Of a stretch of DNA of 48,534 bases, positions 17,113-25,504 are shown piece by piece. The stretch's first letter is position 1. Every line of letters starts with the position of its first letter. Position numbers and translations under genes: made by a program. The notes under the pieces were generated by a model. It ran no database searches. It had not been told where the DNA came from and saw only the letters and a program-made list of their open reading frames with translations. Source of the stretch: Nitrososphaerota archaeon (GTDB taxonomy: Archaea > Thermoproteota > Nitrososphaeria > Nitrososphaerales > Gagatemarchaeaceae); NCBI GenBank assembly GCA_029785375.1, contig JAFLZV010000001.1:76320-124853 (forward strand). Direction: 5' to 3'.

Positions 17113-18819
17113 TCACTTTTCGGCTTTTTGTTTTTCGCTCTTCTGACTCGCAGGGGAACTTTCAGGAAGCTCGCTCGCCACGAACTGGGTTCCGAGGGTA
17201 GCCATCTGCTCTATGTCAGTTGTCCTATAGCCCGACTTCACTGACCATACGTAGAAGATCAATCCGACGATTATAACGACCACGAAGTCTATGGGAAACT
17301 GGAGGACTCCAATTCCCCCGTAGTCCGTCTCGCCCAGGTAGGACAGCACAACAAGCGTCACGATGTAGACCGGAACCCAGGCCCCTGCTTTCAGAGCCTG
17401 TCCTGTGAAGATGTTGATTGTATCCTTCCTGTTTGCCGCGGCCAAGACACCGTAGACCAAGAGGCCGAGGAATATTGCGGCAGCTACGTAGCCCACGACG
17501 GGCCAACCTGACCAGTAGACTACGAGAGACGCCCCGACGAAGGAGGCGGGCGCCATCACACTCGCACCGCCGAGTTTGAAGGGCCTCTTGAGTTCTGGTG
17601 CATACTTCCTAAGCGTCGTCAACGCCGAGCCACCTACGATGTAGGTGAATACCGTCGAACTAGATATGAAACCCACGAGCTTGTACCAGCTCGGGAAAGG
17701 CGCAAAGAAGATGAACCCCACGAGCGTCGATATCACAAGTGGAAGGACAGGAATCCTAAACCTCTCATGGATCTTTGTCAGCGATTTCGGTAGCATCTTC
17801 AGGGTCGCAAGTCCGTAGAGGGTTCTCTGTGACGTCCCAAGGTAGACGTTAAGGGTGCCAGAGGGCGAGACGTACGCGTCCGCGTACAAGATGTATGTTA
17901 GCGCGACCAAACCGGCTGCAGACGCGGCCGTGGCGAACGGGGCCGTCACTATCGGGCCAGAGAGAGACGACCAGTCACCCGGAGTCACCCCTGCGGGCCA
18001 GGTGACGTGGCCGATGAACACGACCTGCAACAGAACGTAAATGGCCATGCCTATCAGGACCGAGAGCACCGTGGCCAAGGGCACGGATCTTTGCGGGGTC
18101 TTGGCCTCGCCGCCGTAATCCAGAGCTTGTCTGAAACCCAGGAATGAGAAGATTATCCCGGCAAGGGAAACCGAAGAGAAGACGGCGGGCCAGCCATATG
18201 GGATAAATCCAGTGGCCAGCGAGAAGTTTGATGCGTTAAAGCCGGCAACGAACAATATGACCACAGTCCCCGCAGGGATTATCAGTTTCCACCACGTGAT
18301 TCCAGTGTTCGCCTTCCCCATTACCTTGACTCCCATGTAGTTCAAGACGAAGAAGATGGCGGTCAACAACATCGCGAGAATGATTCCTTCTCCCGTCAGT
18401 ACCCCGCTGGGTGAAACCAGGCCGTTGATGTACGTCCCAGCATATGTTATCACAGCCTCAGCTTCGATGGGCGGTACGGAAACTGCCGAAAGAAAATAAG
18501 CCCATCCAAACATGTAGCCTGCAAAGCTACCATGGGAGTATGCGCCGTACCTTACGATGGCACCGGACCTTGGAATCATCCCGCCCAGCTCTGCGTACAC
18601 CAATGCTATGACGAGTACTATCGACCCGCCGATAATCCACGACAAGATTGCCGCGGGCCCCGCAAGTATCGATGCGGCCGCAGCAGCGAAGAGCCAGCCG
18701 GACCCTATAATCGCGCCCAGGCTCAGCATCAAAAGGTCAGTCGTTGATAGCGCACGCCTTAGCTTCTTGTCACTCGTGGCTTCAGTGGCTTGGGACACTC
18801 TGTTTGTTCGTCCAATCAT
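17113..18819 (-). CDS. APC-superfamily amino acid/polyamine permease
   Basis: The protein (about 568 residues from ATG 18819) has 12-14 membrane helices. It begins with the APC signature STTDLLMLSLGAIIGSGWLFAA, then AELGGMIPRSGAIVRYG (helix 3) and IIFSFLGFRQALDYGGEAKTPQRSVP (the family's conserved helix 6-7 region). The last 30 residues are a charged Lys/Glu/Ser cytoplasmic tail. A strong TATA (TTTATATA, 18831-18840) lies so close to ATG 18819 that transcription should begin near 18810. The in-frame GTG at 18798 may therefore be the real start. The substrate is unknown; an aromatic or branched amino acid importer is possible. Confidence 0.85.
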   Translation of the reverse strand: MIGRTNRVSQATEATSDKKLRRALSTTDLLMLSLGAIIGSGWLFAAAAASILAGPAAILSWIIGGSIVLVIALVYAELGGMIPRSGAIVRYGAYSHGSFAGYMFGWAYFLSAVSVPPIEAEAVITYAGTYINGLVSPSGVLTGEGIILAMLLTAIFFVLNYMGVKVMGKANTGITWWKLIIPAGTVVILFVAGFNASNFSLATGFIPYGWPAVFSSVSLAGIIFSFLGFRQALDYGGEAKTPQRSVPLATVLSVLIGMAIYVLLQVVFIGHVTWPAGVTPGDWSSLSGPIVTAPFATAASAAGLVALTYILYADAYVSPSGTLNVYLGTSQRTLYGLATLKMLPKSLTKIHERFRIPVLPLVISTLVGFIFFAPFPSWYKLVGFISSSTVFTYIVGGSALTTLRKYAPELKRPFKLGGASVMAPASFVGASLVVYWSGWPVVGYVAAAIFLGLLVYGVLAAANRKDTINIFTGQALKAGAWVPVYIVTLVVLSYLGETDYGGIGVLQFPIDFVVVIIVGLIFYVWSVKSGYRTTDIEQMATLGTQFVASELPESSPASQKSEKQKAEK

Positions 18820-18830
18820 TTCTTTCCCAT

Positions 18831-18840
18831 GATATATAAA
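18831..18840 (-). promoter_or_regulatory. TATA box of the APC permease gene
   Basis: The minus strand reads TTTATATATC. The predicted start of transcription, about 26 bases on, is near 18810, downstream of the first ATG (18819) and upstream of GTG 18798. Confidence 0.6.
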
Positions 18841-18903
18841 CGCACGCCAACACGAGGCTTTGCGACAAAATTCGCGCTTCTGCATCATAACAGACAGCGA
18901 ATC

Positions 18904-18923
18904 TTTCGATAAAGCTATCGAAA
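18904..18923. promoter_or_regulatory. Perfect inverted repeat upstream of the permease, possible operator
   Basis: TTTCGATA, 4-base spacer, TATCGAAA: perfect 8-base arms. It is centred about 75 bases upstream of the permease TATA box, a position compatible with an activator or regulator site. No regulator gene is adjacent. It is not followed by a T-run on either strand, so a terminator is less likely. Confidence 0.4.
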
Positions 18924-19474
18924 TTCAGTTGCATGCCCGTGAGCTGTGCCAACCGAGATGTCTTTGAGAATTAAGAAGGAAGTGTGTGGTCGGGCGAAAA
19001 ATCTGATTTCTGTCGCAAAGCACCAACACGGCAGTCAACAGTATTTCGGGGTGAGCGCTGGTTCTTGGCGTTCAGAGCCTTATGAAGCTAAACTGGACGC
19101 ACGACGAGTCGCGGATGTTCATCAGCCTCCTCTCCCTCCCAAAGCCCAAGGAGAGGTCCACAAGGCCAAGGCTCCTCGACAGAGGTGAACACCACAGCGT
19201 CAGAACCGAACGTCTTACTCGTTCGTCTGAAGTGCTAGGAACCGCCAACATTAACCCGAGACCATATTCAGGAGGCAACCGGATTGGTCCTGCGGGCTGT
19301 AAGAAACGCCTGCCGCGTCCGGCAAAGATAGATAACACAAGGCGGCTGGGCTGACAAGAGTCAGAAATCGCAAAAAGTCCGCAATTCACAGGCAGTGGCG
19401 CATAAGTGACCCGGCCCTAGGTTGGCCCGTCGTGAGCCGCTTTCCACCGGGCGCTGCTTTGACGCGTGATCGGC
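18924..19474. other. Intergenic stretch with no recognised gene, about 550 bases
   Basis: The stretch lies between the permease promoter region and the helicase stop. Short open frames occur on both strands (for example 19082-19354 plus, 19072-19389 minus), but they are Arg/Pro-rich, overlap each other and match no family I know. It is somewhat AT-richer than its surroundings in the first half. Confidence 0.45.
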
Positions 19475-21322
19475 TCACCGGAGTCTGTTGTGGCGGCGCC
19501 GATGACGGCCCAGAGCGACTACGTCGAACAGTATCTTCCGGAAGTTGACTGTCACGCTCCTCGCATAGAACCGGTCTTCGATTAGCACGCCTCTCAGGTC
19601 GTAGTCTTTCTTCTCGCGGAAATCGTATCTTTCGAAGGAGAGGGAATTCGTCAGGTACGACTCGAGATGGTCAGGTTCTGAGTCGACAGTCACCTCCAGT
19701 GGGAGAGGGCCTCCCTTTGAAGATAGCAGAAGGTCGTTCAGCGAGTCCCTCGCCGCGCCGTAGTTCTTCCAAGCCTCTTCGACAAACCGGGAGAATATGC
19801 CGTTGGCCGTCAGCTTTGCTTTGAACGAGCCGTCTGTGTCTTCCGAGTACCCCTTCAGGAGATGCGCCTTGACGTTGAGCTCGTTGGACCTGTCCATCCT
19901 GTAGAGGAACTGCCGGGCAGGGCGCTCGAAGTCGACCTTGTAGGCGTGGTTGAGCGAATCCCCGAAGGCTCCGCAGGCCAGAAAGAACCCCGCCATGTCG
20001 TAGTCGTCCGAAAGGAGCGCGTCTGAGATCATGTGCGCGAAGTCTGGGTCGTAGGGGATTTCGCTCATCAGCAGGCCCTTCCTGGTGATGCCGCGCGGGC
20101 TGAGCGTTATGGCGCCGATGTCCCTCAACCAGCCTTCGGCGAAGCCTACCTCTTTGTGGTTCACTCTCGACATGAACTCTAGACTTGAGAGGTCGAGGCC
20201 GTACTTGGCCATCAGGAGGACAAGGTCGAATGGGGTTTCTGTCTCCAGGTCCTTGTGGACGGGGGCCGGGTCGATTTTCTTGGGGACAGGCGTGCTGGTG
20301 AGAATGACTGCCCGCCCAGGCTTGAACCGTCCGACCCTCCCCATCATCTGCAGGAGGGAGTTGTTGTCCAGCTTGCCGTACTTGAGCGTCTTCTGCCCGA
20401 GGTTGTCCTTGCTGCTGATGACGTCGTTGAATATCAGCGCGTTGTCCACGTAGATGTTCACGGACGAGGCGATGACGTTGGTGGCGAAGATCCTCAGGTT
20501 CCTGTCCTGCTCTGCCCTACGCTGGATTTTGTTCACCTCCGACCCCTCCAGCCCCCCGTGGATGTACACCCCGCCGTAGATCCCCGCGTACTTCTCGACT
20601 AGCCGCCTCGTGGGCAGGAAGACCAGCCAGGACTCGCCTTTGGGCTGCGCGTACAGATACCTCGACAGGGTGTCGAACATGGCGTCCAGGTTGCGGACGA
20701 GCTCTACCTCAACGCGCACCGGGTACCTCCTGCCGCTGACCGAGTGTAGTTTCATGATACCCAGAAAACGGAGGAACTCTCCCGGGTCGATGGTGGCACT
20801 CATCACCCTGAACAGGTTCTTCGCTTCCTGTTTGCCTTTCTTCGCCAGGGACATGCAAAGCTCAAGCTGGGAGGTCATCTGGTGGCTCTCGTCAAAGTAG
20901 ATCGAGGAGCCTGTGACGGACCGGTCTGCGAGCATTCTGATGAGTACGCCGTCGGTCACGATCTTGACCTGACCCTCGACGTTGACCTTGGTGTCCTTGG
21001 TTATGATCGCCAGATGCTCCTTGACCTCCGGGTGCAGCGCTTCGAGGGAGTAGTAGAGCGCGTTGCACGAGGCCCTCGAAGGCTCCCTGATGATGATCTG
21101 ACGTTCTCTCCCCGACTTCTCGAACTCGTGTATTGGGACCACGGTGCTCTTCCCCGTCCCCACGTCTCCGAGGAGCACAAAGTGGTCCGAGAAGTCGATG
21201 GAGTCTAGGATGGGGTAGATTGGCAGGTCGGGCGCGGCCTTGGGCCGCGGCAGCTGGCCTCCCTCTTCCGCCTCTTCCGGGACGATCGACTCGAAGGTGT
21301 CGTCCACTCCAGACTCGCTCAT
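19475..21322 (-). CDS. DEAH-like superfamily 2 helicase with DESH box
   Basis: The 615-residue protein carries SF2 helicase motifs in order: Walker A GDVGTGKST (52-60), REPSRASC (motif Ia, about 79-86), FDESHQ (143-148, motif II, DESH instead of DEAH), MSATID (174-179, motif III), FLPTRR (motif IV region, about 235-240), an ATNVIASSVNI motif V and QMMGRVGRFKPG (325-336, motif VI). The layout resembles HrpA/DEAH RNA helicases and viral NS3-type enzymes, but the C-terminal ~230 residues show no recognised ratchet or OB domain. ATG 21322 is the start. It is divergent from the GNAT gene and has no cotranscribed partner. It most likely remodels RNA or an RNP; this is inferred. Confidence 0.8.
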   Translation of the reverse strand: MSESGVDDTFESIVPEEAEEGGQLPRPKAAPDLPIYPILDSIDFSDHFVLLGDVGTGKSTVVPIHEFEKSGRERQIIIREPSRASCNALYYSLEALHPEVKEHLAIITKDTKVNVEGQVKIVTDGVLIRMLADRSVTGSSIYFDESHQMTSQLELCMSLAKKGKQEAKNLFRVMSATIDPGEFLRFLGIMKLHSVSGRRYPVRVEVELVRNLDAMFDTLSRYLYAQPKGESWLVFLPTRRLVEKYAGIYGGVYIHGGLEGSEVNKIQRRAEQDRNLRIFATNVIASSVNIYVDNALIFNDVISSKDNLGQKTLKYGKLDNNSLLQMMGRVGRFKPGRAVILTSTPVPKKIDPAPVHKDLETETPFDLVLLMAKYGLDLSSLEFMSRVNHKEVGFAEGWLRDIGAITLSPRGITRKGLLMSEIPYDPDFAHMISDALLSDDYDMAGFFLACGAFGDSLNHAYKVDFERPARQFLYRMDRSNELNVKAHLLKGYSEDTDGSFKAKLTANGIFSRFVEEAWKNYGAARDSLNDLLLSSKGGPLPLEVTVDSEPDHLESYLTNSLSFERYDFREKKDYDLRGVLIEDRFYARSVTVNFRKILFDVVALGRHRRRHNRLR

Positions 21323-21460
21323 GCCGCCTCAGGCTCGCCCAAATTCGGGGCGATTTGAACCTAGGGCGTACGTCGCCTCGGCGACGGGGCGAAGGCCCTG
21401 CCGGGCACCCTGTGAGGCGATGGCTCCCCTCACGTCGGTCGGCCCGGCCGCAGCCAATGC

Positions 21461-22084
21461 TTGGATAGACACAACCGGCATGAAATCCGATGCCCTCTGG
21501 GGGACCGAGCTGCTCCACCGACGAGCTGTCGCCGAAGACATGGGGGACTTGGGCTCTTCCGGAAGCCCGGCGAGTGGAGCAGCTGCCAGTGCATGTGGTT
21601 CCACCGCCGTGGGCCGCGACCGCGGGAAGAGCAGCTCTGGAGCGCGAAGCGCAGGAACGAAAAGAACTTCCAGGACAAGAAACGCCTCGTGGAAAGCGGG
21701 GAGTCCCACGGAGTCATCGTCTATGCGGACGGCGAAGCGATGGGATGGTGCCAGTACGGCCGCAGCGATGAGCTCCCCCGGGTCGACCGTAGCCCGGGAT
21801 ACAGCAAGGCCCCTCGCAGCGGCGGCACATCGTGGAGGACCACCTGCTTCTGCGTCGACAAGAGGCATCGCCGACAGGGGGCGGCGAGAACGGGGCTGCA
21901 CGCCGCGGTCGACTCGATCCGGAAGAGCGGAGGAGGAGAGGTGGAGGCACATCCCATACTGCGACAAGGAGGAGTGGCGCTGCATCGTGGGACGGTGCCG
22001 ATGTTCAAGAGCGAAGGTTTCGAACTTGTGGCCCACCTCGGCAGGGACATCGTTCTGATGCGACGGACGGTCAGCCCTGCTTGA
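21461..22084 (+). CDS. GNAT N-acetyltransferase, apparently frameshifted near the N terminus
   Basis: From about 21550 the frame gives a recognisable GNAT: GLFRKPGEWSSCQCMWF, LVESGESHGVIVYADGEAMGWCQYG, then CFCVDKRHRRQGAARTGLHAAVD (acetyl-CoA loop), and GTVPMFKSEGF at the end. The expected N terminus (DELSPKTWG) lies in a different frame, ending at a run of five G (about 21542-21546). Removing one G would fuse the two. The gene therefore has a one-base insertion there, or a sequencing error, or starts inside. The acetyl-CoA loop has QGAAR rather than QGVG/A, and the 21960-21990 part is poorly conserved. The stop overlaps the convergent transporter gene by 14 bases. Confidence 0.55.
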   Translation: MDRHNRHEIRCPLGDRAAPPTSCRRRHGGLGLFRKPGEWSSCQCMWFHRRGPRPREEQLWSAKRRNEKNFQDKKRLVESGESHGVIVYADGEAMGWCQYGRSDELPRVDRSPGYSKAPRSGGTSWRTTCFCVDKRHRRQGAARTGLHAAVDSIRKSGGGEVEAHPILRQGGVALHRGTVPMFKSEGFELVAHLGRDIVLMRRTVSPA

Positions 22085-22844
22085 CTGGTCCCCGCGCAGC
22101 GGCCAGACCGATGCTCTGAGCACGCACGGAGCCCTCTCGCACTTCCATGTACGACTCCAAAGCCTCCTTCCCCACAAAGACTAAGATCACAGCTGTGGCC
22201 AGGTAGTCAGCCCACCATAACCCGAACAGGTATTCCGCCAGGAGGCCCGCCAGGAGCGCCAGGGACATGAAGAAGCACGTCGCTGACTCGATAGCGTCGA
22301 CCGAGAGCGGGAGGCACCTCGTCTCCTTCCCTATCCTTCTTTTCTCCAGCCAGAAGTACGGCATGACCAAGACCGCCCCCGCGGCTATGGCCACACCCAG
22401 CAACGAGCCTTCTGGCCTGAGACCAGACGCGTATGAGTAGGCTGTACCTAATCCGATTGCAGGGGCCAGGCAGAAGAGCATCAGAGTCGTCGCCAGGGCT
22501 GTCCTCCTTCCCAACCCGGCCGAGCCCGCCACGTCCCCTCTGAGGTGGTTGAGCACCACGAACGCGGAGAAGAGCTCGACCACGCTGTCCCCCCCGAACG
22601 CAAGCAGGGCGGGGCTCCGTGAAAGGATCCCTATGCCTATCGAGCCGGCGATTTCGACCGCCATCCAGGCCGAGCTGATGAGCTCTATTGAGAGCGCCCG
22701 GCGGAGCCTCCCCATTCTCCATTCTCTGTGGCCCGCAGGGCAGCAGCAGCCGGCGCAGTTGGCGCACTGGTCCGAAACGGTACAGCTCTCACAGGAGTTC
22801 CCTGTGCAGCCGCACGACTGGCAGGCGGTGGTAATCACGGCCAT
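22071..22844 (-). CDS. Cation-efflux-like transporter with Cys-rich N terminus
   Basis: The 257-residue protein starts at ATG 22844. The first 35 residues contain ten cysteines (CQSCGC, CESC, CANCAGCCC), a likely soft-metal-binding tail. Then come five or six membrane helices in the cation diffusion facilitator order. Helix 2 carries FGGDSVVE and helix 5 SVDAIESA, the D/E-type metal site of a CDF-like family, in place of the HxxxD pairs of classical zinc exporters. It probably exports a divalent or soft metal ion; the ion is not known. A longer frame from 23018 adds 58 residues without family resemblance. It is convergent with the GNAT gene. Confidence 0.78.
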   Translation of the reverse strand: MAVITTACQSCGCTGNSCESCTVSDQCANCAGCCCPAGHREWRMGRLRRALSIELISSAWMAVEIAGSIGIGILSRSPALLAFGGDSVVELFSAFVVLNHLRGDVAGSAGLGRRTALATTLMLFCLAPAIGLGTAYSYASGLRPEGSLLGVAIAAGAVLVMPYFWLEKRRIGKETRCLPLSVDAIESATCFFMSLALLAGLLAEYLFGLWWADYLATAVILVFVGKEALESYMEVREGSVRAQSIGLAAARGPVKQG

Positions 22845-23410
22845 AGAAAAGCGCCTGCGGTCGGACCGTTTGGCGCGCCTTATCAAGCTGGTTCCCGTCC
22901 AAGGCGCGGGACCAAGCGGCGAACGGTCTTGGACTAGGTTGTGCCAAGACAGATTGTGACTTGGCCCTTCGAAACAGCCGTCGAAGCGCAGGGACGTGGA
23001 CGTATAGATCTTCTTCAAACTTCTCCGGCGCTGGAGGCTGCTCTACTTCACGCTTGGACTAGCCATTTCCCGACGGAAGCGCAACGAACCCAATATACGC
23101 CTGGAATTGGTCCGATTCTCATGAATCACTCAACCTCGTGCTCGGGTGTCAAGCGGTCCCACCAACAGATCCCAGACACAGGCCGTCAAAGGTTACACCG
23201 ACGATTACTCGGCGGAACTGACTTCTTAGACCAAGATGCGGCGGAGACCGGCGCGACAAGCGTACTGCGATGGGGAATGTGGGCGTCCATCTTCCTGCAC
23301 TCGCCATGGATGCCTCATGTTGGACTTCTTTTACCAAATAGAGCCTAGGGATGCCCCGGCCTGGACTCGGGCCTGCAGATGCGGGCCTAAGAGCCTATCC
23401 CAAAATCGCA
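22845..23410. other. Intergenic stretch, about 565 bases, no recognised gene
   Basis: The stretch lies between the Cys-rich transporter and the methyltransferase pseudogene. Open frames occur (22941-23348 plus, 23236-23457 plus), but their translations have no known motif and no promoter-like element. The second has a CDGECGR...CTRHGC cysteine pattern, too short to interpret. It is probably decayed DNA. Confidence 0.4.
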
Positions 23411-24133
23411 TTACTTGCTTCCCCAAACAATGGAATAGCGCGACATGCAAGAGATAGGCCCCTTGGCTAGCTGTTCCTCCATCCGCTTCAAACCTCTCTG
23501 GAAATCTTGCTCAGAGATCAGCTGAAGCGAGGAGAACACTTTGCTCCGGTAAGCCGACGCGTCAGTTAGCTCGTACGGAAACTCGACCATCTTATCCTTG
23601 ATTTCGTGAAACCCACCATCTTACATCAGGCCTGTTATCTGGCTGATCGATGGGTACCTCGTCAGCTCCGCCGCAACTGTCTCTGGGAAGTAAACAGACA
23701 ACGGCTGACGGTTACGAATTATCCATTCAGAATCGGTCACCGTGCAAACCCTTCCACCTGGCTTCAGTGCCCGGTAAGCTTCTCGGAAGTGTGACAACTT
23801 GTCAGTGATGTGATGGATCACGTCCACCGAGAAGACCAGGTCAAACAAGTCCGGTTCGAAGCCAAGCTTCTCGGCCTTCCCTATCCAAAGGCCCAACGAC
23901 GGAAATTTCTCTTCCGCAATGGATGGTATTCGCTGTGAGGGGTTCAATCCCGTATGACCGGCAGTGGGTCAGCTGGTGGAGTCGGCCTATGTAATTCGCA
24001 GTGCCGCAGCCAACCTCAAGAACGCTGGAAGAACCCCCAATCTTCCCGTCGGAGATGTGAGAGACTCGAAGACTCTTGGATGAATCTCTCGATTTTTCGC
24101 ATATTCGGATGCCATCCTATTGTAATCGATCAT
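23411..24133 (-). pseudogene. Class I SAM-dependent methyltransferase (Methyltransf_11 type), multiply broken
   Basis: The pieces read in order as one methyltransferase. MIDYNRMASEYAKNREIHPRVFE (from ATG 24133) is followed by a frame change near 24065 and SSVLEVGCGTANYIG (motif I). A second frame change in a CCCC run near 23943 leads to SQRIPSIAEEKFP, VFSVDVIHHI (motif post-I/II) and LKPGGRVC (motif III). Then GLM is followed by in-frame TAA (23621-23623), after which homology resumes with DGGFHEI and continues to SRYSIVWGSK and the TAA at 23411. Two frameshifts and one stop codon make it non-functional. A good TATA (TTTTATAC, 24161-24170) survives. Confidence 0.8.
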
Positions 24134-24392
24134 GGGACTGACGGCTAGCATCCATTCCTTTTGTATAAAATCAGTGGGCTTGGCTATCAAGTTCAATTTT
24201 TGGGATAGGGACTAAGCACTTACGTAAACGTCGGGCACCTGCCTGTCAATGTCCCCGCTGGCGCATACCCCAACCCTATCACTTCCCTTCTTTGTCGCGC
24301 CTCTGCTATTCAACTCCGTGCGCATGTAGCGTGATGACCTGACGCGGGCGGTCGCCGGGATTTCCGGGAACATATGTGGACTGAAATTCCTT

Positions 24393-24953
24393 CTATCTTG
24401 GGAACCATTCAATTTCCATGTGAATCTCTAGTTTGTGGTTTTCTTTGGCGTAAAGGAACTTGAAGGTCACGGGCTCGGTAGGTCTGATCTTCAAAGGAGT
24501 CTTCCCCGGAAACAGTTCAGACACCTCGAGAACGCCTTCGTGCAAAGAGGCGCCTAGCTTTGTTAGTACTGTTGCCAATTCGTCCTTGCTGACTTGCACT
24601 TTATGCCTATCTATCGACTCGTGCACTTCACGGTAGTTCTCCAGCACCTCTGTCATTCTTGTCCAATAAGTCATCGACTGAGTGAGCTCGTCCCTTCCCT
24701 TGTCAGTTAAGGCGTAGTGCTTCCTGTCGGGGACCTCCTCCATGAACTCTATCCTACTCGTGACAAGCTTGTTCCCTTCGAGCTTCTCCAAGGCGGGATA
24801 GATAGTCCCCGTCTTGGGCTTCCAGAAGCCCGAGAAGCGTTGCTCCAATTCCCTGATTATCTCATATCCGTACATAGGCCTCTCAGCTAGGAGTAGAAGC
24901 AGCCACAACGACACGGCCCCTACCTTCATTCCTCTTGGCGATACTCCTGACAT
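24393..24953 (-). CDS. PadR-family transcriptional regulator
   Basis: The 186-residue protein has the PadR winged helix: LWLLLLLAERPMYGYEIIRELEQRF, then GTIYPALEKLEGNKLV, then a wing with RKHYALTDKGRDEL. The second half is helical with Lys/Glu-rich segments and a C-terminal beta-strand part, long enough to form the dimer and ligand-binding region. It is divergent from the ChrB-domain gene, with only 66 bases between the start codons. Inverted repeats in that gap suggest it represses both itself and chrB. ATG 24951-24953 is 26-30 bases from the shared TATA. The effector is unknown. Confidence 0.88.
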   Translation of the reverse strand: MSGVSPRGMKVGAVSLWLLLLLAERPMYGYEIIRELEQRFSGFWKPKTGTIYPALEKLEGNKLVTSRIEFMEEVPDRKHYALTDKGRDELTQSMTYWTRMTEVLENYREVHESIDRHKVQVSKDELATVLTKLGASLHEGVLEVSELFPGKTPLKIRPTEPVTFKFLYAKENHKLEIHMEIEWFPR

Positions 24954-24980
24954 ACCTGACTTCGATGCTCCCTCGAACCT

Positions 24981-25019
24981 TTATATAAGTAGATTATCTA
25001 CCTACGTAGTAGAACTACT
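24981..25019. promoter_or_regulatory. Shared divergent promoter and candidate PadR operators
   Basis: A palindromic TATA element TTATATAA (24981-24988) is correctly spaced for both padR (minus) and chrB (plus). Downstream are two perfect dyads: GTAGAT-T-ATCTAC (24989-25001) and TAGTAG-AA-CTACTA (25007-25020), with TACGTA (25003-25008) between them. They cover the predicted chrB transcription start, as a repressor site would. PadR binding is inferred from adjacency. Confidence 0.6.
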
Positions 25020-25484
25020 ATGAAGTGGATAACGAGAGAGAAGGCGAAAGTGGACAGGATCGCATGCCCCTGGGTCATCAAGAGGTTCGTTGACCCCCAG
25101 GCCGAGTTCCTGTTCGTCCCCAAGGAGAAGGTGTTGGAGGTAGCGAAGAGCAAGAACGCAACGCCGTTCGACACCCCTGGCGCAGAGCTGATGCACTACG
25201 AGGAAAACGGGGAAGAGCGGGTCAGCTTCGACGCAGTCATCAGGAAGTACGGCCTCAAGGACCCCGCCCTCCTAGAGCTCGCGAAAATCGTCAGGGGCGC
25301 GGACGCCAGGATCCCGGACCGCCCGCACGAGTCGGCGGGGCTGGAAGCGGCTGCCTTGGGATTCAGGGCAATCGCCAAGGACGACTTTGAAAACATGAAG
25401 CTACAGTTCCCCTTCTATGACGCCATGTACGGCTACTGCCAACAGAGGCTGAAGGAAGGGACGAAGCTGGAGCACGCCGTCTAG
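25020..25484 (+). CDS. ChrB C-terminal domain protein (chromate resistance-associated)
   Basis: The 154-residue protein corresponds to the ChrB C-terminal domain: MKWITREKAKVDRIACPWVIKRFVDP at the start, FDTPGAELMH, and GADARIPDRPHESAGLEA in the middle. ChrB regulates or supports chromate efflux in bacteria, but this protein lacks the N-terminal part and there is no ChrA transporter nearby. Stand-alone archaeal copies are of uncertain function. It is followed after about 20 bases by a beta-propeller gene and driven by the PadR-linked promoter. ATG 25020 directly follows a dyad, leaving almost no leader. Confidence 0.82.
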   Translation: MKWITREKAKVDRIACPWVIKRFVDPQAEFLFVPKEKVLEVAKSKNATPFDTPGAELMHYEENGEERVSFDAVIRKYGLKDPALLELAKIVRGADARIPDRPHESAGLEAAALGFRAIAKDDFENMKLQFPFYDAMYGYCQQRLKEGTKLEHAV

Positions 25485-25504
25485 ACCGGGGCGGCTCTAG
25501 CGGC

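Noticed and set aside
19082-19354. A 90-residue plus-strand frame upstream of the permease
   Set aside because: It overlaps an equally plausible opposite frame, has no motif and is Arg/Pro-rich.
22845-23018. N-terminal extension of the Cys-rich transporter
   Set aside because: 58 residues unrelated to the family, with a better start at ATG 22844.
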